A stretch of 64,000 nucleotides of DNA from Zanthoxylum bungeanum (Eukaryota > Streptophyta > Magnoliopsida > Sapindales > Rutaceae), in NCBI GenBank assembly GCA_019454045.1, contig SKCR01035609.1, positions 62,001-126,000 on the forward strand, in the 5' to 3' direction. Below are positions 47,475-60,214 of the stretch, piece after piece. Under the pieces are notes generated by a model. It was not told the DNA's origin. It worked only from the letters and a program-made list of their open reading frames with translations, and did no database searches. The stretch's first letter is position 1; each line of letters begins with the position of its first letter. Both the position numbers and the translations under genes were made by a program.

Positions 47475-49315
47475 AACTCCTATTTACTTAGTGCCAATTT
47501 GAATGGTACCGTAGTCCAATCTCCTCCACATGTTTATCGAATAACTTATGAGGTAAGGCATTAGTAAGTGAGTCTGCTATGTTTCTATTCCTTGAACATT
47601 CAAGACCACTATGTCTTTTCATTCAATAATCTCTCTAATCATGCGATATTTTCTTTCCACGTGTTTAGACTTAGAATGCGCCCCCGGCTCCTTATCCTAC
47701 GTAATGGCTCCGTTATTATCACAGTATAATGGGATCGAATCCGCAATACTAGGCACAATGCAAAGTTTTGTGATAAAATTATAATCCAAATAGCTTGTTT
47801 AGCAGCTTCTGAAGTCACTATAAATTCCGCTTCAGTGGTGGAATCAGCTGTTGAGCCTTGCTTTAAACATCGCCAACTAACCGCATCGCCATTAAGGGTA
47901 AATATGTATCCGGATGTAGACTTTCAATCATCTGGATCTTCCTGGAAGTTGGAGTCTGTATAACCCTTAACTTGTAGCTCATATTCTCCATATATGAGAA
48001 ACTTATTCTTAGTACCCTTAAGATATTTCAGGATATGTTTCACGGCTTTTCAATGATCATTACCTGGATCAGATTGATATCAGCTAGTCATACTGACGTC
48101 GAAACTGATGTCAGGTCTCGTAAATAGTATAACATACATAATGCTTCCAAGCATATAGAAAGTTAGACATTCTAACTCTTTCTTCCTCAGACTGAGGTGC
48201 CATTTTCTTTAAAAGATGTATGCCATATCGGAAATGTACATTTACTGTTTTGCAGTTGGTGAAACTATACCTTTCTAATATTTTATCTATGTACGTGGAT
48301 TGTGAAAATCCTATAAGCTTCTTAACTCTATCTCGGTAGAGCCTTATACCCAGTATATAAGAAGCTTCACCCATGTCTTTCATGGAGAAGTTTTTACAAA
48401 GGTAGGCTTTCACACTTTGCATTAATCTTATATCATTCCCAATGATAAGGATATCATATACATACAAAATAAGGAATAATATCATGCTCCCACTAACTTT
48501 CTTATAAACACACGCTTCTTTCTCGTTCTTGATCAATCCCGATAATCTAATTATCTCATCAAAACGATGATTCCAGCTTCGGGATGCCTGTTTAAGTCCA
48601 TAAATAGACTTATGGAGCTTACAAACCAAGTTTGAAAACTCACTAGATACGAAATCCACTGGTTCTTCCATATAGATATCCTCCTCGAGGAATACATTTA
48701 GAAAAAGCGGTTTTCACATCAATCTGCCATATCTCATAATCGTGATATGCAGCAATAGCTAAAAGAATCCTAATAGATTTTAGCATAGCTACTGGTGAAA
48801 AAGTTTCCCCATAGGCAATCCTAGGAAGTTGAGTGTAACCTTTCGCTACCGGTCGGGCTTCAAAGGTTTCCACCTTTCCATCTGGCCCTCGTTTCTTTTT
48901 ATAAATCCATTTACAACCAATAGGTTTAACTCATTCAGGAAGTTCAACTAAGTCCCAAACTTGATTGTAATGCATAGAATCCATTTCAGATTTCATGGCT
49001 TCCTGCCATTTTACTGAATCAATATCCAATATCGTATGTTTATACGTTATCAGATATGTTTCCTCTAACAGGAGAACATCAAGGCTCACATCAGATTTTA
49101 AAAACATTCTATCAGGAGACCTTGATATTCTATTCGACTTACGTAGATACTGTGTTGTAGATCATCACCTAGTTGGATCTCTGGTTCCATCTCAGGTTCC
49201 TCACTGTTGGGATCAAACCCATCGAGTTCAATATTTCTACAATTCCCACTTTCTCTCAAAAATTCATTTTCAAGAAAAGTGACAAAACAAATAAAAAATA
49301 TATTTCGTTGCTCGG
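47475..49315 (-). pseudogene. H pol part 2: reverse transcriptase and RNase H, broken
   Basis: On the minus strand: the linker after integrase (FLENEFL), reverse transcriptase (PVAKGYTQ, YGETFSPVA, DVKTAFS, LHKSIYGLKQASRSW, YVYD where YVDD is expected, FSMKDMGEASYILG) and RNase H (ADSTTEAEF, CDNNGAIT) to near 47490. The change of the first catalytic aspartate of YVDD to tyrosine would inactivate the enzyme. There are further frameshifts near 48660 and 48110, and stops in the RNase H part. Joins 55165 across the C2 insertion. Confidence 0.9.
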
Positions 49316-51189
49316 TGTTGGACAATTATGACCCATAGCATCACTATTTGTAAAAAACATGGTGTTTTTGTACAAATTAACTATGTGACAAAGGAAATTG
49401 CTCTTTTATCATTTTGTAATTTGATTACTTGGATATATAAATGATAAAAGTCCATATGATTAGTACCAGATTAATAAGATATGAGACAATATTAATCCAC
49501 GAAAGATTTAATCATTAAATATCCCTAGTCGTAGTATTATCGAGACTGGACATCGATAATGTGGAATAAACTAGTATTACAGTTGTGCGCGTTATGGAAG
49601 CTTAACGGCATAATTCTCATATATTTAAGTATTGGATACTTATGCAAGTGTGATAGAAGGTTTTATTTGCCGTTGAATCGGGAACAGCTTTGCTCTGGAT
49701 AAACCCCGCAGAATCCCATATGTAGTATGACTATGTGTCTATGGGAATTCGAATCAAGGTAGGTGTATGTGGTCTTAACCTGAGACTTGCATCGCTAATA
49801 CTTGTGACAATCAGTACGCTTTGGTTTTGGTCGTCCGGGGCTTTAACATGTTCTGTGTATGCCTCTTCTGGGTTTATTGAGAATCGTAGTGTATTGGGTG
49901 TGATGTCAAGATGGAAGTATCACTTTAGTCATATGGAGAAGATGATCACGCAGGGACACATAACTAGTACTCTCATATGCTTCAACTATCGGGATAGTAT
50001 GACTAGGTCATGATTATCCGATTAAATAGACTAGTTGCTAGTAATCCGATATATGCTTCGTACGGGGCAGACACAATTCCAGCCCCAGGCCTAGCATGTG
50101 ACATCCAATACTGGATCGTAATACGCAATACAATATATACTACGCCTGATACAGATTATATATTCCTCGTTGAATATTTTTGGAGAATTGGGTAGGCACA
50201 GTGCTTTGCTAGAAGCCAACCATGTCTAGTAAATCGGTAAGAATGTGGTACCGGGTACGCACGTGTTCGGATAGTCTAATAACCAGATTTACTACCAACA
50301 TATCCAGGGATCTCTTGGGTCGCTTCCCAAAGATTCACCGATGACACTTGACTCGAACAGAATTAATCTAGGATTAATTATGAGAGAGAGAAAATAATCT
50401 GGGATTAATTACGGTAAGAATTTATCTAGGATAAAATTCAAATAGAAGAGAGAATGCGATTAATTTGGAATTAATCGATTAAATAATATATTGGATATAT
50501 TATTTGAAATTGGATTTCAAAGCGGAATTAAAATTAGATTTTAATTCGGGCGAACGAATTAATTTGGAATTAATTCGTAAGCGACTTTCGTAATAATTTT
50601 GCTGGGCATTGTTATTTAATTAAATTAGATTTAATTACATAGCAACAGAAAATTCGTTCAATCGGATTAAACGAACCCAAGCCCGATGTGTGTGTTGAGC
50701 AAGCCCACTTGAATTTTGAATTTAAATGGTAGGGCCCACCAACTTACATCAAATGTCTACATGAGTGATGGAAGTGGTTGGGAGCATTTAATGCCTTTTT
50801 CCCTCCAATATATTTTGCCTTTTGTTTAGCTTTTTGGAAAAGCATATACACCTTTTTGGAAAAGTCAACTTGTGTAATTGTTTTCAGAAAACAAAATACA
50901 AAACACAAAATTCTCTATTTCCTCTTCCTATTTCCGTGAGCATGCTCTTCCATTCTCCATTGATTTTGCTTCAAAATCTTCAAAGCTAGCACTTAAAGAG
51001 TCTTGTGAAGGTGATAGGGAAACTCACCATTGGGTTGGTAAGATTCAACAAAGCTTGGAGCTTCATCTACATACAAAGATTTTTGAAATCCAACATCCGT
51101 TCAATGTAAGTTTTTTTCGAAAACTTTCTTATATTATTCACACTAGAATCATGTTTAGGATCCTTGGGCAAGTCTTAGAGACACTAACA
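49316..51189 (+). repeat. C2 5' LTR
   Basis: 1874 bp, similar to the C1 LTRs in its first 1.1 kb and in the end region. It has the same splice-donor-like CAATGTAAGT (donor at 51106) near its 3' end. Confidence 0.92.
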
Positions 51190-51190
51190 A

Positions 51191-51203
51191 TGGTATCAGA
51201 GCC
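51191..51203 (+). other. C2 primer-binding site
   Basis: TGGTATCAGAGCC, the initiator-Met-tRNA type site, one base after the LTR. Confidence 0.92.
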
Positions 51204-53406
51204 ACCTAGACTTGATTTCAAAATCTAGGGTTTATGGACTTTAATTTGAGATTTTTTGCTTGGAGCTTGATTTACCTAAATTGGTTGTGTTGTTGTGTTT
51301 ATATGATGACGAATTGGATTTGTGCATCATTGGATTTGAGAAAAATTGATTGGATCAAAAATCCCCAATTCAGCATGGCCGAATGTGACCCTAGTATGCT
51401 CATGGTGATTTTTTGAAAAATTAGACAATTAGATGTGTTGTAAGCATGCAATGAATATTGATTATTGATTTAATTAGATTAAAATCAAAATTGGATATTA
51501 TTTATGCCCATTGCCGTGAGCTATATCATGTTGGAATGGATTGATTTTGCATCAATTTTTGTTGGACATGAATTGGATTATTAAAGCATGATTAATTAGA
51601 TTAATTGATATTTTGAAAATATTGTATTAATTAATTAATTGTGGTAATTACAATTTAAGTTGAATTAATGTAAATTTAGAATATTATGTTAATTTAATTT
51701 GTTGTAATTGGGCTAATGGGCTTGGTTGGGCCAAGTTTAGTTTTGGTCAATTGGATTGGATCCAATTGGGCCTAAAACTATTTCCATAAAGTCCAAATAT
51801 GACTATTGGGCCTTTAAAAATTTAATTGGGCCTAATGGGCCAAAATTGATTTTTGGGCAAAGAGTGATTCCTAATTGGGCTTTGGCTTTTGGGTTGGATC
51901 CATAATGGCCAAAGCCCACGCCTAAAGAATTAATTGAAAGCTCATTGGACTTTAATTGAATAGTATTGGATACTAATTGGGCTTTGAGACCCAATAAGAT
52001 TGGATTTGGAATCCAAGTCTAAAAGGCACCATTAAAAGTGTAATTATTTAATTTGGAATTAAAAATGAATTAGTATTGGATATAATTTAAATTGGATTTA
52101 AAATTGTAGTTCGATATAATTCAAGAATACGTACTTTGAGTATTTATTCTTAAACGAGTTGGACTCGCGCAAATCAAATCGTTGTTTGAACATTGGATAG
52201 TCATTAATCAAAGATTAATTAATTGGATTAGATTGATTGACATCATGCTTTGTGTGAATACTTGGATGTATTTGTATGAATAATGAATATCTGATGGATA
52301 TTAGAAGGGTGGGGGCAATTTTGGAAATTGTTGGAATTTATTAAATTAGACATGCGTGTTCAGCCTATTATCTCTTTACTCTTTGTATTTCTCTTCTCAC
52401 CAATTCCCCTCAATGTAAATGTGGTTTCTTTAATGTATTATGTAATTGGGTAGAAGTATGTAAAGTGCTAGCGGGAGAGGCGGAAATGGAGAGATTTTTT
52501 CTAGGAACAAATTGTTATATATCCATCCGTATATCATTATTAATTTTATTCGCGCCTTATTATGCTTTTAGAATGCATGTTTAAGGGTGTATGATGAGAC
52601 CTAATCAAAGATAATAAATTGGTTGCCAATTTATGCGAAAAACCTTCACTTTAATATTAAACGATTTCCTTCCATTGAGTGGTTCTCTCTCAAGATCCAA
52701 GATTGACATTGGTTTGTTGGCCAAAGTCAAGATCATTGTCCATCACATATGTGTTTGAACCACGAAATCTTTGTTACATATCGCATGTCTTGGACAGTTG
52801 TGATTTGTTGGCCAAAGTCAAGGTCACTTCTGTACATCGACGTGGATTACGAAGCTTTCCCACTGTCAATGGGTCACGCTTAACTGTAATCATTAAGCTT
52901 GTTGAGCCAAAGCCAAGGCTTAGTTGATTCAGAGGAGAAGGTTAGGAAATATATATTGGATATCTATCTCAGACTTGTAGGTCCACCTACCGGATCTAGG
53001 AATTGGATGGGATCCAATTGATCTTAGAGATCTACCTAGTTAAGTTTCATACAGCTTATTGGCAAAAGTCAAGGTTGTGTGTTATTTAACGGGATCCTAG
53101 CCTACTAGGAAACTAGGTTTCCCGAGTACTCCACAGAGGGTTAGAGGCTCGACGAAAAATAGTGGGAGGCCAGTATTAAATTTACAATTTCGTTTAATAC
53201 TTGCTTACACGCGCTCTTTTATTTTATTTATCGTCGTTATAAATATATATTAGTTGGACTAATATTGAATATTGCTTTCTTTGAACAGTTAGACTGTACA
53301 AGACACTACTCCACTTGTAGTTGGTTATATAGTTGGACTATAGTAACCATTACTTTTTGAGTGTACCCGATATCGTTGATTGAATAGTTGGACTATTGCA
53401 ATCGAG
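51204..53406 (+). other. C2 long leader, probable intron
   Basis: Same layout as in C1: four TTGTTGGCCAAAGTCAAG-type motifs at 52714, 52805, 52899 and 53056, and an acceptor-like TTCTTTGAACAG ending at 53288 before the gag ATG. No coding sequence. Confidence 0.6.
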
Positions 53407-53720
53407 ATGGCTGGAAAGATTAGCATTAGGGACATCGTCATAGGCGATAATGTCTTTAACGGCTCTAATTTTCCAGATTGGGAGATGAACCTCAGGATAG
53501 TTCTGGGGGCTGAGAAGTTACTCTATGTTATAGAGAAACCTCTCGGGCCTGAGCTCGGAGTTGAGCAACTAGTAGAGCATGAACTTTGGAAGACTCATCA
53601 TGATGATAACTTTAGTGCTCAATCCGTCATGCTTGCCGCAATGACTCATCAGTTTCATCGTCAGAACAAAGGATTGGATCCTTATAGTATGATGTTGAAA
53701 TTGAAGGATCTTCACAGATC
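53407..53720 (+). pseudogene. C2 gag, N-terminal fragment
   Basis: From ATG 53407: MAGKISIRDIVIGDNVF, NFPDWEMNLRIVLGAEK, LWKTHHDD and LKDLHRSN. It is open up to the deletion junction near 53721, where LTR sequence (AATCCCATTGGTAG) begins. It shows that the same region of C1, which has a stop and frameshifts, was once open. Confidence 0.88.
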
Positions 53721-55164
53721 GAATCCCATTGGTAGTATGACTATATGTCTATGGGAATCCGAATCAGGGTAGGTGTATGTGGTCTTAACCTGAGACTCGC
53801 ATCGCTAATACTTGCGACAATCAGTACGCTTTGGTTTTGGTTGTTCGGGGCTTTAACAGGTTATGTGTATGCCTCTTCTGGGTTTACTGAGAATCGTAGT
53901 GTATTGGGTGTGATGTCAAGATGGAAGTATCACTTCAGTCATATAGAGAAGATGATCACGCAGGGATACAGAACTGGTACTCTCATATGCTGCAGCTATC
54001 GGGATAGTATGACTAGGTCATGATTATCCGATTAAATAGACTAGTTGCTAGTGATCTGATATATACTTTATACGGGGCAGACACAATTCCAGCCCCAGGC
54101 CTAACATGTGACATCCGATACTGGATCGTAATATGCAATACATTGTATACTACGCCTAATACAAATTATATATTCCTCGTTGAATATTTTTGGAGAATTG
54201 GGTAGGCACGGTGTTTTGCTAGAAGCCAACCATGTCTTGTAAATCGGTAAGAATGTGGTACCGGGTATGCACATGTTCGGATAGTCCGATAACCGGATTT
54301 ACTGCCAACATATCCAGGGATCTCTTGGGTCGCTTCCCAAAGATTCACGGATGACACTTGACTCGAACAGAATTAATCTAGGATTAACTATGAGAGAGAG
54401 AAAATTAATCTGGGATAAAATTCAAATAGAAGAGAGAACGCGATTAATTTGGAATTAATCGATTAAATAATATATTCGATATATTAATTGAAATTGGATT
54501 TCAAAGTGGAATTAAAATTGGAATTTAATTCAGGCGAACGAATTAATTTGGAATTAATTCGAAAGCGACTTTCGTAATAATTTTGTTGGGCAGTATTATT
54601 TAATTAAATTAGATTTAATTACGTCGCAACGGAAAATTCGTTCAATCAGATTAAACGAACATGAGCTCGAAGTGTGTTGAGCAAGCCCACTTGAATTTAA
54701 ATAGTGGGGCCCACCAACTTACATCAAATGTCTACATGAATGATGGAAGTGGTTGTGAGCATTTAATGCCTTTTACCCTCCAACACACTTTTCCTTTTGT
54801 TTAGCTTTTTGGAAAATCATATACACCTTTTTGGAAAAGTCAACTTGTGTAATTGTTTTTAGAAAACAAAATACAAAACATAAAATTCTCTCTTTCCTCT
54901 TCCTATTGTCGTGAGCATGCTCTTCCCTTCTCCATTGATTTTGCTTCAAAATCTTCAAAGGTAGCACTTAGAGAGTCTTGTGAAGGTGATAGGGAAACTC
55001 ACCCTTGGGTTGGAAAGATTCAACAAAGCTTGGAGCTTCATCTACATACAAAGATTTTTGAAATCCAACATCCGTTCAATGTAAGTTCTTTCCACAAACT
55101 TTCTTATATTATTCACACTAGAATCATGTTTAGGATCCTTGGGCAAGTCTTAGAGACACTAACA
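53721..55164 (+). repeat. C2 3' LTR, 5' truncated
   Basis: Matches 49709-51189 of the left LTR. About 390 bp of its start were lost with the interior. Confidence 0.9.
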
Positions 55165-57255
55165 CTCAGAATCGTAGAATTGATATCCCAAAGAATTTTC
55201 AGGAAATCCAACAAACCTATATTTATACCTATTGGGTGCTAGTTTATCCCGCTGCACAACTCTAACCTATGTAGGACAACCCCAAATCTTTAAATATTTA
55301 AGACTTGGATTTCCACTTAACCATATCTGATATGCGATCATGGAAATAACTTTTGATGAAACTCTATTAAGTATGTGGGCAGTAGTAAGCAAAGCATAAC
55401 CCCAAAAGTAATATGGAAGATCTGTATAGCTCATCATGAAACGTACCATATCCAATAAAGTGTGATTTCTTCGCTCAGACACACCATTGTGTTGAGGAGT
55501 TCCCGGTGGACTATATTGGGTGAGAACCCAATTCTCTCTTAAATAACTTCTGAATTCGTCACTCATGTATTCACCGCCTCGATTTGATCGAAGGCACTTG
55601 ATGAATTTACCGGTTTATTTTCTATTTCTTTTCAAAATATTTTGAACTTGTCAAATATTTTCGATTTATGTCTTATCAAATAGACATATCCATATATTGA
55701 CTTATCATCCGTGAAAGTCACAAAGTATGTTGAACCATCCTGAGCGATATGATTTAATGGACCACACACATCACTATGTATTAGCTCCAATAAATCTTTA
55801 GCACGGTGTCCAACACCAAGAAATAGGGCCTTTGATATTTTCACTTGGATACATGACTCACAAATTAGATAAGGATCTAATGTAAGATCTTCAATCAAAC
55901 CATCCTTAACCAATTTTGATAGACGTCTAACACCTATGTGGCCCAATCTCATATGTCATAATTTAGTATTATTTAATTCAGATCTTTTACTTGTATTTTC
56001 CTCTACATTAAAGACAGCTCTATATATTTCCAAAACACAATGACCGTTAGATAAAGAACATTCACATATCAAATAGTTGTCTTTATCATATAAACATAAA
56101 ACATTATCTTTAATGTTTATTTTATATCCCTCTCTATCCAATATCGGTAATGATATTATTTGTCTGATAAGAGATGGTAAATAATAAAATTCATGTAAAA
56201 TTAATTTAAATTTATTATAGAGATTTAGAACAATTGTTCCTATGGCCTTGACATCCAATGTCTCGCCATTGCCAACTCTAAGCTGGATCTCCCATTTGTT
56301 CAGCCTTCTTTTAACCCTCATAACCTGCATGGAGTTGCAAATACGAGTGGGATTGTTGGTATATAACACCCATAAACTATTTGAATCTAAGGCTAATGAG
56401 ATGTCAATAATAGGAAAAATACAAAGCGTACATGAGGGTCCTGCCTTTCATTTCAGATCTGGACAATCTTTCTTCATGTGTCTAGACTTTTTACAGTGTA
56501 GACATTCATCACGAGCTACATGCGGTCTTTCAACTTTGCGCTTCTTGGAGTTTTTCTTTGATATCTTATTCTTTCCCATTTTGATTTTCTTAGACTTCCT
56601 AGAAGTCTTTGAAAAGCTTGCTCCACCATAGAGGTACAAAGTGGGATTTCCTTTCCTTAAATCATGCTCAGCCATGAGTAACATGTTATGAAGTTCTTCA
56701 TAACTGGCTTGCATCGAATGCATATGAAATTTTAACACAAAGCCAACATAAGTACCAGACAAAGAAGACTGAATCAAATTCCGTTCTAGCCGTTCATCAA
56801 TTATAATGGCCTATCGTTCCAAATATCCGATCTGATCGATCATGTTCAAAACATGAATACTTATTGCCCATCCATCCTTGAGCGTAGCATGGAACAATTC
56901 CTTTAGATCTCCGATATATTTCAATTTCTTGATTTACTTCGAACAACTCCTTAAATGTTCTCATAATGCTCCAAGCATCTGGTACATCTATATATTGTCT
57001 GAGCAAATTTGGAACCATCGATCCTAAAATATAGGATTTCACCCTTACGTTATGATCCTTTCATTTTTCAAAAGTTTCTTGCTCTTCATGAATGGAATCA
57101 GGACCGATTTCAACAGGCAATGGATTGATCGTCACATAGCTCAACTTTTCGAACTCCAAGACAAGGAAGATGTTCATTTCCCATTCAAAATAGTTCTTAG
57201 CTCTTTTCTATTTATTAGAATCCAAAAGTCACAGTAATGGATTTGCGGCAGCCAT
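55165..57255 (-). pseudogene. H pol part 1: gag, protease and integrase, broken
   Basis: On the minus strand from ATG 57253-57255 (MAAANP): gag (SYILGSMV, WSIMRTFKELF), a CCHC zinc knuckle (CLHCKKSRHMKKDC near 56480), protease/pre-integrase (ICNSMQVMRV, WEIQLRVGNGE), gag-pre-integrase (RLGHIGVRRL, CESC), integrase (HSDVCGPL, TFTDD, QHNGVSERRN) and the post-integrase linker up to YDSE at the C2 insertion. Many stops and frameshifts, for example near 56790, 56370, 55955 and 55600. It is the older, inactive partner of 47475-49315. Confidence 0.9.
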
Positions 57256-57987
57256 CTACAAAATGCAATTAAACACTAGCAGAACATTTTTCATTTCAAT
57301 ATAAAAATACTAATACGATTATGGAATTTTAAATCAATTAGTGCCCCCACTACTTTACGTAATTCCGTAATCTCCCTTAATCGAAAAATAGAAATTTAAC
57401 TATCAAAATTTCATAGCGGAAAGTGGATCCTATGACATTTACTCCAGCCTCACATTATCGACGGTCTTGGCCTTTATAAACTTATTAGGTAGACCTCCAA
57501 GGTCAATCACATTCATGTGACTCCAAGTTTGGTCTTGGACTGTTTCTTATCCTCATAATAATGACGGTACTGGATTAAGACGTATTCCAGGTGTATACTT
57601 ATCAAAGTGAACTAATGAGCTTCGTAAGTACACCCTCATAATAATGATGGTATTGAGTGACTACGTTAACTCATTACGCTATATCTAATGTTTTACCGGT
57701 GCGACCTAAGTTACAAGCACTTATATATCATCACACTATCGACGGTCTTGGACATAAGTAGTAAGAACGCATTCATCTCTGTATTGATAAGACAGACCAT
57801 CTAATAATTCTCCAACATTATTAATATCATTACGTAATTAAAGCAATCACCTAATCATGAGAGATTTATGACAATCAAATCATTAACATAATTGGGTCAA
57901 AATAAAAACTTTAATTTAAAACATACAATACATATCCAATATGACTTATGCATAATTAAATTAAAATACAGAGACATAGATTCAAAT
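57256..57987 (-). other. H leader region, primer site lost
   Basis: About 730 bp between gag and the truncated right LTR. On the minus strand an acceptor-like TTTTGTAG directly precedes the gag ATG, as expected for a spliced leader. Two short repeated blocks occur (CGACGGTCTTGG near 57460 and 57740; CCTCATAATAATGA near 57552 and 57636). No primer site is found: the deletion that removed the inner end of the LTR took it. Confidence 0.65.
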
Positions 57988-60214
57988 ACGCAGCACGCAT
58001 ATAACAGTGTTGTGTGCTTGTTGTTTTATATTTTTTTTTTAAAATTTTAAAAATCCTTAAACACATTTTAAAATCCCCCCAAATAATTTTAATTTCAAAA
58101 CCAAACACAACACATGTTATACAACAAACATATATATTCTAAATATATATATGTATTTCTTTAAATCAAAATACAAACCAAAATAGAATCCTATAATGAA
58201 ATGACTCATGAACAATTTTAGATCACCCAAAGGTGGTCAAGTGATTGTAGAATGGTAGCCTTAGCTCCAAGCTATTATTTAGAGTTCCAAACTCTAATTT
58301 TATGTCTATGTCTAACATAAACATTTTAACCCAATCACAAGCAAATTGTGTTTATTCTTTTAAAGTATCCATACGCAATTAATTAGTCTAATTTCAACAA
58401 CAAGCTATGTTATTATTTATCTAATATATAATTCATCACTATATGTCGCACTAATAATAACTCACTAATGAAAAACATAGCTTTGGGGAAGGTCAAACTT
58501 ACCTAGTAAGGTTGATTCAAAGATTCAATCTACTTCTCATTGTTGAAATATTGTGGAGAACTTCCAAAGTTAGCAAGCTTGACTCCAAGATCCAATCTTG
58601 ATTCCAATGCTATCAAGCTTCACTCCAAGATCCAATCTTGATTTCTCCTAGTTGAAATATTGTAGAGAACTTCCAAAGCTTCTCTAAACACTTCTCTAAC
58701 TTAGACTAATTTCTATAAATCTTGCTTATTTTTAGCTTTCACAAGCTTAATTAAAACCTTGCTCAAGCTTGCTATTTATAGCACCAATTATGTGATTTTT
58801 AATTAATAAAAATCATAATCAAATATTAGGTAGGCTTTATTCAATATGTAAAATTAGTTATTACTAATCACACTTATCTACCACTTTGATTTAATCAAAT
58901 TAAATCAAGACAAATTTTAATGGATTAGTTCAATGTTTTCCACTTTGATTTAATCCAATTAAATCAAGTCAAACACACTTATCACTATATTTTTGTAATT
59001 ACTAAAATATCCTCCAATGGTAGAGATATTCATGAAATTACAACAAAGCCCTTGTGTGATTTTTGGATTAATCCAATTAATCCAGTAAGGTCAAAGTAAA
59101 TAATCAATATTATCCAATAATATTTAATTATCTCAGTTGATAATTATAATACCAAATATTATTTATTATCAAAACTTATCGGCTACCCAAGTGCTCAACG
59201 AGTACATTTCATATTGTGGGACTCTCTAAGTTGAGACACGTTCGTCATATAAGCCTAGCTTATATGTACGTAATTCGGCCACCTCCAAATTCACGAAGAA
59301 CACAAACGACCTTTCTGAACTATTCAAGTTGAGGTCATCACATATGTTTAACAATCTCTCTGTCATAGGCTATCCCAGTTGTGCTTAGGAAATATAGATT
59401 ACACCGTCAAGTTTCCAATGCGCACATCTCATGTCGACATATCCATGATTCTTTACAAGTAATCAGAAACCATTTCTGATATATGCGATCCACCCTAGGT
59501 GACCGGCTTTGGCCACAGTCTTAAGAATCGTGACTTACTCACATTGATACCTAAACCCCTTATGGTACACAAACGGGCCGATGGATCATATCTTGATACG
59601 CACTTGATTAACAAGTATATCGGTCCACACCCAATGAAAATCTAGGGGCAAGACAATGAAAGGTTTCTGACATACATGGCATCTAAATGTGGAGTATCTC
59701 ACATAAAATTATGTGCTATCTTATAGTCAAATGATCACATATGTTACTCAACTCGAGGAGATTCCTATTGACGGTGGTTGAACTTCCAGCTATTAGGAAT
59801 CACTTATGAGTCATTCAGTATTCGCTCCAACGGATACCCACACGTCTATACGAGTTTCCAAAGCTCATGGTACATTAGGTTAATTCATTGGAACTCTAAT
59901 TCTAATATACGACATGTGCTAGTCTTATAGGTTATAGAAATTCGATTGTATTCCAAAATCAACGACTAGAAATATTTACTTAAGAATAGTTTATAATAAT
60001 AATACTATCCCAATGTCGGACCACCCAATGTCCAGTATTACTACGTGACTATTCTAAGGTCGATGTCATTCTTATCATATTTATATATTAATCTAATATG
60101 CATAATGACATTACCATTAATAAGGTTTGAAATGAAAATGTAGTTATTTTATTAATAAATAATAAAATATACAATACATTATTCGGATTGGCACTCTAAG
60201 CACCAACTCCAACA
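57988..60214 (-). repeat. Element H right LTR, truncated at its inner end
   Basis: Aligns with the left LTR from about 13427, across the G2 site, to 47474, and ends CACCAACTCCAACA. About 250 bp of the inner end are missing. On the minus strand a splice-donor-like AG/GTAAGTT (complement of 58497-58504) sits where the left LTR has its donor. Confidence 0.88.

Larger units (their letters stand above)
49316..55164 (+). mobile_element. Element C2: internally deleted Copia related to C1
   Basis: Starts TGTTGGACAA at 49316 and ends GACACTAACA at 55164, flanked by CTCGG and CTCAG (4 of 5). The left LTR is complete (49316-51189). Then come the primer site, leader, the first part of gag (53407-53720), and an abrupt jump into the inside of the right LTR (about 53721-55164). 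The rest of gag, all of pol and the start of the right LTR are gone. It is inserted in H's pol gene, whose reading continues on both sides (YDSE, then QRNIFF). Confidence 0.92.
5426..60214 (-). mobile_element. Element H: old minus-strand Copia retrotransposon, host of the whole nest
   Basis: The outermost element runs from TGTTGG at 5426 to CCAACA at 60214. It is flanked by CCATC (5421-5425) and ACATC (60215-60219), a 4-of-5 target duplication. Its left LTR is in pieces at 5426-5539, 13277-14678 and 46491-47474. Its coding part is at 47475-49315 and 55165-57255, and its right LTR is 57988-60214. The LTR pieces rejoin properly when the insertions are removed: the right LTR crosses the G2 site without interruption near 59230. 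The right LTR has lost its inner end together with the primer-binding site. Gag, protease, integrase, reverse transcriptase and RNase H remnants are all broken, so H is not autonomous. Confidence 0.82.
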
